A stretch of DNA of 64,000 nt. Origin: Rhododendron vialii. Taxonomy: Eukaryota; Streptophyta; Magnoliopsida; Ericales; Ericaceae. The stretch covers positions 2,360,001 to 2,424,000 of the forward strand of contig NC_080561.1 of assembly GCF_030253575.1 (NCBI RefSeq). Direction: 5' to 3'. The position numbers were made by a program, and so were the translations under genes. How positions within the stretch are numbered: the stretch's first letter is position 1; every line of letters begins with the position of its first letter. The notes beneath the pieces were generated by a model, which saw nothing but the letters and a program-made list of their open reading frames with translations, was not told the DNA's origin and did no database searches. Shown here piece after piece: positions 35,226 to 44,893 of the stretch.

Positions 35226-36880
35226 AAAACTAAGTTGAGGAGCAGCAACCATAGACTATGTTTTTGAAAAAGGCCAGTGTTTGTGTTGACGAAGTGCTCA
35301 TTACCAATCTGCTGGAAATATGACTTCTGGTGTTTTCCGCTATTTGACTCCATAATCTATGATTCAGTGTGATTCCTAATTGGTGGCGCTACATAGTTAT
35401 TGCTAATTTGTGGTACCTTAAGTGAGCTTAATACTTAACCTAATACACGTCATCTCGGTGTTTGGTATGCTACATTTAGGAGACTGAAAAAAAAAAATTC
35501 ATTCCTCTTCATTTTGGTTTAAATAAATGATTATGAGTTTGCATTTGAAACCATGCTTGCTCCGGGGTTCCCGCACTAATATGAGTTTGTGGCCTTTCAT
35601 TTGTGGGATCTTCTTTCTGTAATTTTATCCTCTTTTTTATGCCTTTTACGTGTGCGATAAAATGCTAGCTCCACTAAGTATGATATTTATTTGGATACCG
35701 AGACACATGTTGGAATCTACTCCTGAATTATACAATGGCGGATCTTTATTGGTCAGTTGAGTGTCTTCAATTCCATGTATAGTATTATGTGGTAAATGGT
35801 AGTCTGTGACTCTTCTTTTTTATTTTTTTTATACTGAATACAAGATGCAGAAAATGGTGGTGCATTTTAGTTTTTGTCTCTACATGCTTCACTCAATGAT
35901 AAAGTGCTCCTGAATGTTCACCAAAAAGTTGTTCCTAAATGGTCTAATGGCAAAGGGATTCATAGAGACAAATTCAACAAATTGACTGAAAGAATTAGAA
36001 TTTATTTTATTTTATTTTTTTGTATGAGGTGCTCTCCTCACTTGAATTTAAGCCTTCTCATATTTAACTTGACTGTTAACAACCCACTTTGCAAATTGTG
36101 TGAAGGATGTCAACCTAGCCTTTAATAACTTCCAAACATCTCAAATAACACCGCAATAGCTTGCCGACATGGGTAACGTGACTATTTTTGGCCAGGTAAG
36201 ATGTTCAATTAATTGTGTACGGAAACAAATTGATTTTATATCATTTTTCAATAACACAGTTTCATTACTCAACAAGTGGATAATGTTTGAGGAAAATGGT
36301 AGTATCTAAGTTTTCTTTTACTATTTTAATAGGTACAACACAGTTTTACAACAACTTGATATTATGAACTGTACTTATTTCTTATGCATAGGTCCAACTT
36401 CTTCGAGAAAGAAAACTTTTGTTGTCCGCGATGAACGAAAACTCATTGCCATTCATGTTCGTGAGGTAAATCTAACAATTACTGTTACATTACATTTGGA
36501 ATTTGAAGTCACTGCATTATTTTTGTAACCAAAATTTTCGACTATACAATTATTAATAGGAAATCAAAGACAATCAAAGTCAAGGATAAATGACTCAACA
36601 ATGACAAAGAGCAACCACAAATGGCAAGAGAAAAGATAAGGCAACTAGTGGCCAACTGAAAATAGAAAAACTGGGTATGATGCTTATAACTTTTCTTTTT
36701 TTTTTTCCTTCCACATTTTTTAGCTATTTTGTGATCCATGGATGTAAGTGGCGGACTAACAAGCTAGCTATAGTCTTGAATGTGTTTCATAAACACTAAT
36801 TCTCATACCTAAATTCTGATTTAGTGTCCTCAAACGTAACCAGGTTGTTGCGCATGCTCAAAATTTGCATGTAAAAGTTG
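35226..36880. other. AT-rich stretch, no secure gene
   Basis: No family was recognised. Two exon-like pieces with splice-like borders occur: near 36170-36196 (atgggtaacgtgac..., followed by gtaagatg) and 36393-36466 (preceded by tgcatag, followed by gtaaatc; frame VQLLRERKLLLSAMNENSLP). They could be a gene fragment or chance. Confidence 0.25.
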
Positions 36881-37500
36881 AATTTTTTTTTTGATCAGCA
36901 ACAAAATTTTATTGAACTCGGCAAAGGGTACATCGAGGTGGTCCACTCTAGATACAAGGATAACTTAAATCATAGGGAAGGCCAAAGAAAAAGAAAAAAA
37001 GAAGAAGAAAATTACATTCAACATAAATTGAATGAGACCATAGTGGAATGTGGAACCATTCATACAGCAAATCAAAACTTCTGCGAACCATAAGGCAGCA
37101 CTACCCCATTCAGGATTCAAATCCGCACCTTCCTTACACCATCCAAATTTCTTTTAAAGTCATCAAAAGAGTAGTCATTCACACTGTATTTGGCTTTGAT
37201 CCAAATTGCTATCCTTGTTTTAGCCAGGTCAACCACTTCTTCCATTTCCCAAACTTTATTGTTAAACACCACATCATTTCTACTTGTCCATATTGTCCAA
37301 TTAACCGCATAGAAAGATGCTTGCCAGCATAGCTTCTTTAGATTTTTGAATCTTACACTTTCCCAAAAGGAGAACAGGGCCATGAGATTGGGAGGGGTAA
37401 CCCAAATCAGTTTCCACCAAGAGAGAATAGAGGACCACACACCCCAAGCAAACTGACACTGGAGTAGCACATGGTTGGGTGTTTCTCCTTCAGTGTTGCA
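36880..37500 (-). mobile_element. 5'-truncated LINE, 3' end
   Basis: The minus strand encodes the end of a LINE ORF2: CNTEGETPNHVLLQCQFAWG, VWSSILSWWKLIWVTPPNL, CWQASFYAVNWTIWTSRNDV and a terminal KTRIAIWIKAKYSVNDYSFD then RNLDGVRKVRI. A T-run (near 36884-36893) followed by gatcagcaacaaaattttat is the complement of the poly-A tail and 3' UTR. Everything upstream of the zf-RVT domain is missing, as usual for aborted target-primed reverse transcription. The same terminal peptide recurs in the LINE tails at 42467-42725 (+) and 54020-54212 (-). Confidence 0.85.
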
Positions 37501-37574
37501 GACAGTTATTGTGATTTGTGAGAATGTTTGGAGACGTTCGACATTAGTTGTGTCCTTTTTTTTTATCATTTGGC

Positions 37575-37994
37575 TCTTTTCAATGAATGACATATTTTCC
37601 TGTGTTCTTTTTAGATATACGCATTTTTGTTGATGTGTATTTTTATTTTTTTATTGATGTTTTCGATGGTTTTTATTTTATTTTATCAAGTTTTATGCGT
37701 TTAAATTTTTGTATGCAAAAGTAAGGGATTGAAAAATTATTTATTCTTTATTTGCTTATTCAACTATGCGAAAAATAATAATTCATCATATCCATTAGTT
37801 AACTTGAATCAGCAAATAAAGAACAAATAATTTTTCAATCTCTTACTTTTGCATACAAAATTTCAAATGCATAAAACTTGATAAAATAAAAAAATACCAT
37901 CCAAAATATCAATAAAAATAAAAAAACAATACGCATCAACAAAAATGCGTATATCTAAAAAGAACACAGGAAAACATGTCATATTCACTGAAAG
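37575..37994. mobile_element. Long foldback element, about 420 bp
   Basis: The left half (cttttcaatg..., cctgtgttctttttagatat, acgcatttttgttgatg) is the inverted complement of the right half (catcaacaaaaatgcg, atatctaaaaagaacacagg, ...cactgaaag). The arms are nearly 200 bp each and meet at a short AT-rich loop near 37770-37800. It has no coding capacity. It abuts the truncated LINE on its left. The superfamily is undetermined. Confidence 0.75.
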
Positions 37995-38540
37995 GCACAA
38001 AAATGCAAGACACGAAAGTCTTCGGCAATCGCAAAGTCCGTAATACCCCCATGCTAGAATCCAAAAAAGAAGCACAACTAAAGGGAAAAAGAATACATAG
38101 GGAAAAAGTACAAAAGTCAGGGAAGGCATTTTCGGCATCCCAAGAAAGGTGGTGAATTGACTTGTTTTGCCCTGGAAAGTGATGACGTGTACCAAATTGA
38201 GGGGGTTGATTGAAAATTTTGGGTAAAGTTGTCCCTTGGAAGTTGGATCTAGTGTTCCTTTACTTCCAATGAATTCCACTAGCAAGAGTCACGGGACCCA
38301 ATTCATTAACCGTATTAAGGTTTTTTCAGTGGTAATATTTTCTGTTTACTCGTTCTAAATTCAACTAACAATTCGTCAAATTTACTTTTCTTTGACATCT
38401 GCAAAGGAGAATGTAAAACGTTCTAGTACACTTGTGCTCGGGCATGGAGGCTTAATTATTCAAAGACATGGACCTAAAATAATGTAATATTGTTCGATGC
38501 CATCATTACTAAAATCCTTTCAAGCCACCCCGAGAAAAAT

Positions 38541-38762
38541 GAGTTGAGTTTTGTTCACCCTCCACTTAAGAGGGTGAACATTATCCTCCTTCCTATTGGT
38601 TGAAATGATGTGGACCCTATCACAAAGTAATGTCATGCTTACCAAAAAATGTATTGCATGGTAAGCATGACATCACTTTGTAGTGGGGTTCACATCATTT
38701 CAACCAATAAGAGAGAGGGTAATGTTCACCATCTTTTAAAGAGGGTGAACAAAATTGCACTT
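38541..38762. mobile_element. Mutator-like MITE, 222 bp, 9-bp TSD
   Basis: Both sides carry the 9-mer gagaaaaat (38532-38540 and 38763-38771). The termini, gagttgagttttgttcaccc and the complement aagtgcaattttgttcaccc, form long inverted repeats that continue through most of the element. The paralogous position upstream of copy 5 (about 59078-59092) has a single gagagaaat and no insert. A 9-bp duplication with long TIRs indicates the Mutator superfamily. Confidence 0.85.
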
Positions 38763-39312
38763 GAGAAAAATAAATGAATTCTAAAGATCTTGGGTAAATC
38801 TAAAAAATGCTTTCTTGTATACGTTCATCACAAACTATTTTTTGATTCTAATACACCCAATGCCAGATATTTGCCAAGGAGCACAAGCTAGAAAAAATCC
38901 CTTACTCTCGATAGAACATGGTGAATCATAGAGAGTTAGAACGATACAAGGAGGTCGAATTTTACAAACTCAAATGTCAATCACACAAACTATCCAAATG
39001 ACATATAATTATTATTTAGGAGACCTTGTTTTGTCCTTCTGAATGCTTACATACAACTCATTTTGCTATTTCGAACACCTTTTCACGTCTATTGTGTCGT
39101 GAGTCTCCACCTTCACGAAAGGGTCAACGGTTTGCCAAAAAATTGTCAATTATAAAAAAATAGAAAATAGTGCATGTGTTTTTATTGGGGCAACCTGATT
39201 TTGTGCTTCTAAATCCTAACTTTTACAACTTTTTCTTTTCATCTTTACAAAAGGGTCAATGATTTGCCAAAAAAGTGTCAATTATTAGAAAAGAGTGTGT
39301 TTTTATTGGAGC

Positions 39313-39458
39313 AAGCTTGTTTTGCGCTTCTAAAACCTGGTTTTTACGCTTTTTTAACAACACAAAAAGCTGTAAAAGTCAAGATCACAAAACTAACAAG
39401 GTTAATCCTGATTTTTACAGCTGATAGTACTATTTTGAGCCCTCTTCCGCATATATAA
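39313..39458 (+). promoter_or_regulatory. Promoter block of Lustr copy 1
   Basis: A partly decayed palindrome (cttgttttgcgcttct ... aaaaagctgtaaaagtcaag ... aatcctgatttttacagctg) stands just before a TATATAA box at 39452-39458, about 160 bp upstream of the ATG. The same arrangement precedes all five array copies. Confidence 0.6.
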
Positions 39459-39616
39459 CCATCGCTATTGCTCCTTGTCCCTATGTCCTTCATTCCTTTC
39501 CAATCTCCACCACAATTGCAAACACATCTTTTTTCTCCCTTTGCAATACCGCTATCCCATTCTACAGATTTTTTTGTTCGCCAATCCATTCTGCCCGTAT
39601 CTCCAAAAAAAAAAAA

Positions 39617-40975
39617 ATGCATCAACTTACCTTTCTCCTCGTCCTCTTTTTCTTCCTTGTTCTCAAACTTCCTTCAACAATTGGAGATGTCAAAACAGTT
39701 ACGATCTCCTCAGACTCCCGTAGCACAATATTTTTTAAAGATTTTTGTTTCGATCTCACCGGTCATATATCTCTTAAAATCTCCAATGTCTCAATTACCA
39801 CCACCTCTACAACCCCAATAAACTCCTCACGTATAGGTTTCTTCCTTAGTGATTTATATGCCCTCCCATATTATTTATTTGAGATACTTTTTCAAGAAGG
39901 AAAAACATGCATTCTTGAGTCACCCAACCTAACCCCAGGAGGTTTCCAACCCATAGCCACATTTGCAGAACTCGCACCTCCTCCCCAATCTTCCATCAGC
40001 AAAACCCTCCCCATCTCTGCTTTTATTGTGAACAACAAAACCCGCCCTGTCCATTCACCTGACAATCTCGGAATCTACTTTTCCAATTGCGAGCCGAATA
40101 CCGCTGTCTCAATGCACGTTCACGTTGAAACCTATAACATAGACCGAAATGGCAAGGACTATCTTGAAGTCGGTAGAACTCAATTGCCAATTATCTACTT
40201 CATTTTCTCCATCCTTTACTTGCCGTTTCTGGCCTTGTGGGTGTACATATGCTACAAGAACAGGTCGTTTGTTCGCAAGATACACACTCTAATGGTCATA
40301 TTGGTCGTAATGAAATCGTTGAATCTATTGTTCGAGGCAGAGGACAAACACTACATCAAGGTCAGTGGAACCCCTCATGGATGGGACTTATGGTTTTATT
40401 TGTTCCATTGTCTTCGAGCTCTGTTATTGCTAACCGTAATCATGTTGATTGGGACTGGTTGGACAATCTTTAAACCAACTTTACATGCCAAGGACAAGAA
40501 AATCTTGGCTATGGGCGTAACAAATCAGGTTTTTGCTAGCATAGCCTATGTTTATACCAATGAAACTGGCCCATCAAATAGCAACTATTTGTATTTCACT
40601 CTGGTGTTATTGGTGGTTGATTTTGTGGGCTTTGCGATAGTTTTCTTTCCAATTAATACGTCCATTCGCACACTCAAGGAAGCCGCAAGGAGAGATAGAA
40701 CTGCTGCGCAGGTTCTGAGAAAGATGAGACTTTTGCGATATTTTAACGCATGGGTGCTTATGTTATGGCAATTGAAGTGGTGGGCATGGATTTATGTCTC
40801 TATGATCCCTGATGCAGATTGTTGTTCGGAGTGGTTGATTGTTACTATTGAAGAGACTGTTGCCTTTGGATTTTACATTGGAATGTTTTGTCTCTTTCGA
40901 CCTAGGGAGCGAGATGAGTTTTTTGTTGTTCTAGACGAAGGGACAGCTCTTGGTACAATTCGGAGAGAGTTTTAG
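39617..40975 (+). CDS. Lung-seven-transmembrane receptor family protein, array copy 1
   Basis: An intronless gene of 452 codons. It has an N-terminal signal peptide (residues 1-23, hydrophobic TFLLVLFFFLVL core) and a lumenal or extracellular domain (24-190) with cysteines at 44, 98 and 158 and N-glycosylation-type sites. Seven membrane segments follow at about 191-213, 222-240, 257-284, 294-312, 323-345, 375-397 and 404-427, then a short cytosolic tail. Family hallmarks include NRNGKDYLEVG-like text before TM1 and SGTPHGWDLWFYLFHCLRAL at TM3. This is the Lustr_7TM/GPR107-like family. Plant members have been named candidate GPCRs (CAND6/CAND7 type) and described as Golgi-located 7TM proteins in secretory traffic. 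The start is fixed by the signal peptide and by conservation with copies 4 and 5. It looks intact. The exact substrate or ligand is unknown. Confidence 0.9.
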   Translation: MHQLTFLLVLFFFLVLKLPSTIGDVKTVTISSDSRSTIFFKDFCFDLTGHISLKISNVSITTTSTTPINSSRIGFFLSDLYALPYYLFEILFQEGKTCILESPNLTPGGFQPIATFAELAPPPQSSISKTLPISAFIVNNKTRPVHSPDNLGIYFSNCEPNTAVSMHVHVETYNIDRNGKDYLEVGRTQLPIIYFIFSILYLPFLALWVYICYKNRSFVRKIHTLMVILVVMKSLNLLFEAEDKHYIKVSGTPHGWDLWFYLFHCLRALLLLTVIMLIGTGWTIFKPTLHAKDKKILAMGVTNQVFASIAYVYTNETGPSNSNYLYFTLVLLVVDFVGFAIVFFPINTSIRTLKEAARRDRTAAQVLRKMRLLRYFNAWVLMLWQLKWWAWIYVSMIPDADCCSEWLIVTIEETVAFGFYIGMFCLFRPRERDEFFVVLDEGTALGTIRREF

Positions 40976-41195
40976 GTGGTGTTCCACTTTCTTAGAAAAT
41001 GAAGGTAATTTCAAGCTCAAAAATCATGTGTTTACGCAAATAATTTTTCTACCAATATAGATTTTATTTGATAGATCTCATTGAGATCTTTTAAATGGTG
41101 AAAAAAAAATTTAAAAAAAAATTTCATTTTCATTATTTTTTAACTTGAAATTATCTTCTTTTTGAAAAAGAAGATTTAAAAAGAAAGCGCAACGC
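40976..41195. mobile_element. Small TIR element directly after the copy 1 stop codon
   Basis: Relative to copy 3, where gagagttttag is followed at once by aatatttcagattcg, copy 1 carries an insert of about 220 bp between its stop codon and ttaatatttcaaattcgg. The ends are inverted repeats (ggtgttccactttctt and the complement ggcgttgcgctttctt). The interior (tagatttta...gatagatctcattgagatct) resembles a second copy at about 63256-63495. It lies inside the 3' UTR of copy 1. Confidence 0.65.
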
Positions 41196-42160
41196 CATCT
41201 TAATATTTCAAATTCGGATTATGTATACATTTGTGTGGTGAGATTTAATACGGCTCATTGAATTTAATGTGAGGATTTTCTTGATGAAGAGCTGGGAATT
41301 GGTGCCGTCCTCGGGGAAAAGAACGCAAAAAGACTGGAAATTGTGGAGATATGTCATTTTGTGGTCAAGATTTAAGCATGCATTTTTATTCAATTATACA
41401 ATACAACTGTGTAATTTATTGAGAAATTACGTGCAATTCAATAAATATCTTCAGAGTTGCATCTTGATCAATATTGAATTATTTAGTATATTGGAACAGT
41501 GATTCCATTCCGACCAGTAATTACGCCACGTAGCACATTTATCAAAAAATGTTGTGTATTGTAACATGGGTTGAGCATCTGATCATACTCTCCATGTGTA
41601 CAATTTATGTTTCTGCATCACAGGCAATCCATTGTAAGCATATAATGAGAAAAATTGGGAAAATAGAAATTCAGAAATTTCTTTGTATTCTTACAAGTTT
41701 CTCCCATGCAGGAAAAACGATTTTAGAAATTGGAAAAACGTAACCATGAGGAAAAAAAAAAAAAAGAAAAAAAAAAAGAACAACATATCACGGTTATTGC
41801 CAAAAGAAAAAATAGGAATTCAAAATGTATGACGAGCACAAATCCGAAAGACGTAATTTTTGTTAGGAGGAGTTTATTTGGTGAAATTAGGTCAAAGGGG
41901 CACGAGCTTGTACGTGTCGGTAACCAATTTCGGCTTCGAATCTCACCAAGCCAGGTAAAGTCTCTCAAATCCTAAACCAAAATTCCAATAATTGCTCTCA
42001 CGCCATGACGCCAACAAAGAGGCCATACTAAGGATTTTTTTAATAATAATATTTTGCATTTATTCCCTCATAATTCAACTAACTAATAAAATGTTACCTT
42101 TTTTTTTGAAATCTACAAAGGACAATGTAATACTTTCTAGCATTTGTGCTCGTGCCCGAA
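41196..42160. repeat. 3' part of array unit 1
   Basis: This is non-coding sequence shared with the other units: a gtgaggattttcttgatgaa then gagctggga block (41268-41300) that follows every gene copy, and a segment with aatccgaaagacgtaat and cggtaaccaatt found also after copies 2 and 3. It contains an A-rich tract (41750-41780). No independent gene is visible. Confidence 0.7.
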
Positions 42161-42903
42161 GAGAGGTGTCAAACGGGTCGGCCGGGCTGGCACAACACTA
42201 GTTACATGGGCACATCATGTTTAATGTGGCACGGCTCAGCACGGGCACGACATGTTTAAATGTAGCACAGCACGGGCATGGTTTTAGACGGACACGATAC
42301 ATTTAAATGTGGCATGGTTCTAATAGGCACGAATACGAAATGGCATAGCACGCCAAATACTAGTTTTAATACCAAAAAAAATAAAAAAAATATTAATTTT
42401 TTTTATTTCATATTGTAACATAACATTTTATACTTTTTGTGTTGATAAAAATTTTACACTTTTCGGGACTTAGTCAAAACTAGAGTCGCGATGTGGATGA
42501 AGGCGAAATTCGACATCAAAGTCTACACCGTGGAGGATTTTAAGGTTTTCTTAGATGGTATTAGAAAAGTGAGATTGTAACTTAGTCTTGAGGTGTTATC
42601 CAATTTTCAGTTGGATACGTTTTTATTTTTTGTGCTTCCTAGCTTCTTGAGCTAAGATGCTTTCTTCTCGATGTACCCCTTTTGAGTTATATAAATTGTT
42701 TCGTTTGCCGAGCAAAAAAAAAAAATTTACACTTTTCGGAGTTTTTTTTGTTTCAGACAAAACTTGGTTGGAGATGTGTTGATATGAGCACGGCATGGCA
42801 TGGGACAATAAAGTAAATGGGCTACCACAGTACAACATGAAGCACGGTTTGCATAGAGCTAAACGGGTCGGGCGAGCACGACCTGATCTGTTTGACACCT
42901 CTA
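42161..42903. mobile_element. TIR element (hAT-like) with a nested LINE tail
   Basis: The ends are gaggtgtcaaacgggtcgg and the complement of the right end, gaggtgtcaaacagatcagg. The interior is full of cacggcacggg-type words. The paralogous sites upstream of copies 1, 4 and 5 run continuously from cttgtgctcgtgcc into tggaggcgcactta or close variants, showing that this block is inserted only in unit 2. A possible degraded 8-bp duplication is cccgaaga/cctggagg. A LINE tail later inserted into its middle. Confidence 0.7.
42467..42725 (+). mobile_element. LINE 3' tail, 259 bp, 14-bp TSD
   Basis: It is flanked by a perfect 14-bp duplication, tttacacttttcgg (42453-42466 and 42726-42739), and ends in an A-run. 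The + strand encodes VKTRVAMWMKAKFDIKVYTV then EDFKVFLDGIRKVRL and a stop, the C-terminus of the LINE family also seen at 36.9-37.5 kb. It is strongly 5'-truncated and nested in the TIR element at 42161-42903. Confidence 0.9.
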
Positions 42904-43230
42904 CCTGGAGGCGCACTTACTTATTCAAAAGCATTGACCTAAAATAGTGTAAAATATTTTGACGCCATCATTACTAAAATCCCTTACTATGGAGAGCACA
43001 TTAATTGTGAATGATAGAGAATTAGAACGTTACAAGGAGAGCAAATTTTATGATGTCAGTCACCTAAATTATCGTAATGTTGTTATTTAGGAGACCTTGT
43101 TTAATTTTTATTTCAGAATGCTTACTTACAGCTCATGTCTAATATATTTTAAGTCTCCATCTTTACAAAAGGGTCAATAGTTTGCCAAAAATGTCAATTA
43201 TGAGAAAATAGTTTTTTTTTATTTTTATTG

Positions 43231-43373
43231 GGACAACTTTATTTTGCACTTCTAAAATCCTAACAAAAAAGAGCTGTAAAAAGCTGTAAAAGTCAATAAG
43301 AAACACAAAACAAGATAAATCCTGACTTTTACAGCTGATACTATTTATTTTGAGCCCACTTCCGCGTATATAA
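43231..43373 (+). promoter_or_regulatory. Promoter block of Lustr copy 2
   Basis: Same layout as in copy 1: ttgggacaactttattttgc, aaaagctgtaaaagtcaata, aatcctgacttttacagctg, then TATATAA at 43367-43373, 166 bp before the conserved ATG position at 43533. Confidence 0.6.
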
Positions 43374-43495
43374 CCATCGCTTTTGCTCCCTATCTTGCAT
43401 CCCTATGCCTTCATTCCTTCCAATCTCCACCCCTATAGCCCACCACCTCTTTTTTCTCCCTTTGCAACCCCGCTATCTCATTCTATAGAATTTTC

Positions 43496-44893
43496 TTGTT
43501 CGGCAATCCATTCTGCACATATCACCGAAAAAATGCATCAAATTACCTTTCTCCTCGTCCTCTTTTCTTGCTTGTTGGCCAACTTCCCCTAACAATTGGA
43601 GATATCAAAACAGTAACGATATCCTCAGACTCTCGTCGCCCCATCCTTTTTGAAGATTTCTGTTTCGATCTCACCGGTCACGTCACTCTCAGCCTCTCCA
43701 ATGTATCAATCGCCACTACCTCTACCACCCCAATAAACTCCTCACGTATAGGTTTCTTCTTTGGCAATATATATGCCCTCCTATGTTATCTTTTTGTGAT
43801 ACTTTTTCAGGAAGGAAAAACATGCATTCTTGAGTCCCCCAATCTAATCCCAGGACGTTTCGAACCCATAGCCACATTTGCAGAACGCTCACCTCCTCCC
43901 CATTCTTCCATCAGCAAAACCCTGCCCATCCCTGCGTTTACCGTGAACAACAAAACCCGCCCCGTCCATTCACGAGACCATCTCGGTATCTATTTTTCGA
44001 ACTGTGAGCCAAATACCTCTGTCTCAATGCACGTTCACATTGAAACCTATAACATATACCGAAATGGCAAGGACTATCTTGAAGTCGGTAGAACTCAATT
44101 GCCAATGATCTACTTCATTTTTTCCGTCCTTTACTTGCCGTTTCTGGCCTTGTGGGTATATGTATGCAACAACAGGTCGTTCGTTCGCAAAATACACATT
44201 CTGATGGCCATATTGGTCTTAATGAAATCGTTGAATCTATTTTTCGAGGCAGAGGACAAACACTACATCAAGGTCAGTGGAACCCCTCATGGATGGGACT
44301 TATGGTTTTATTTGTTCCATTGTCTTCGTGCTCTGCTATTGCTAACCATAATCATGTTGATTGGGACTGGTTGGACAATCTTAAAACCATGTTTACATGC
44401 CAACGACAAGAAAATCTTGGCTGTGGGCGTAATAATTCAGGTTTTCGCTAGCATAGCCCATGTTTATACAGATGAAACCGGCCCATCCAATAGCAACTAC
44501 TTGTATTTGACTCTAGCGTTATTGCTGGTCGATTTCGTTGGCTTTACTATAGTTTTCGTTCCAATTGATTCGTCCATGAAGACACTTAAGGAAGCTGCGA
44601 AGACAGATGGAACTGCTGCACGGGATCTGGGAAAGACGAGACTTTTAGGATATTTTAATGGATTTGTGTTTACGTTCTGGCTAATGAAGTGGTTTGCGTT
44701 GTTTTTGGTCTCTTTTGACCCCGATGAAGATTGTTTAGAGTGGTTGATTGTTACTATTGAAGAGACTCTTGCCCTTGGATTTTACGTTGGAATGTTTTAT
44801 TTGTTTCGGCCTAGGCAGCAAAATGAGTATTTTGCTATTGAAGATGAAGAGACGGCTCTTGCTATGATTCGCAGAGAGTTTGCCTCTATCTGA
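43496..44893 (+). CDS. Lustr_7TM family protein, array copy 2, altered N-terminus
   Basis: From the IGDIKTVTISSDSRRPILFE block onward this copy encodes the full ectodomain and seven membrane segments, with the SGTPHGWDLWFYLFHCLRAL hallmark and a C-terminus ending AMIRREFASI. The conserved ATG (43533, MHQITFLLVLF) is in a different frame: a small indel within the signal-peptide codons makes that start run into a stop after about 20 codons. The frame of the mature protein is open upstream only to an ATG at 43496, which gives a different leader (MFGNPFCTYHRKNASNYLSP) with just a short hydrophobic stretch. Secretion is therefore doubtful. It is either a recent pseudogene or a protein with a new N-terminus. 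The ectodomain differs from copy 1 at scattered sites. Confidence 0.7.
   Translation: MFGNPFCTYHRKNASNYLSPRPLFLLVGQLPLTIGDIKTVTISSDSRRPILFEDFCFDLTGHVTLSLSNVSIATTSTTPINSSRIGFFFGNIYALLCYLFVILFQEGKTCILESPNLIPGRFEPIATFAERSPPPHSSISKTLPIPAFTVNNKTRPVHSRDHLGIYFSNCEPNTSVSMHVHIETYNIYRNGKDYLEVGRTQLPMIYFIFSVLYLPFLALWVYVCNNRSFVRKIHILMAILVLMKSLNLFFEAEDKHYIKVSGTPHGWDLWFYLFHCLRALLLLTIIMLIGTGWTILKPCLHANDKKILAVGVIIQVFASIAHVYTDETGPSNSNYLYLTLALLLVDFVGFTIVFVPIDSSMKTLKEAAKTDGTAARDLGKTRLLGYFNGFVFTFWLMKWFALFLVSFDPDEDCLEWLIVTIEETLALGFYVGMFYLFRPRQQNEYFAIEDEETALAMIRREFASI

Noticed and set aside
39468-39821. 117-codon ORF overlapping the start of Lustr copy 1 in another frame
   Set aside because: It begins in the 5' leader and runs through the gene in a shadow frame. 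Similar overlapping frames in other copies are not conserved in sequence. At most it could act as an upstream ORF.
40237-40473. Second-frame ORF through the TM1-TM3 region of Lustr copies (also 44152-44451 and 60959-61261)
   Set aside because: It is a shadow of the conserved coding sequence. Its similarity among copies is explained by the main frame.
41730-41975. Lys-rich ORF at 41.7-42.0 kb
   Set aside because: It starts in an A-run and the sequence is shared non-coding array DNA.
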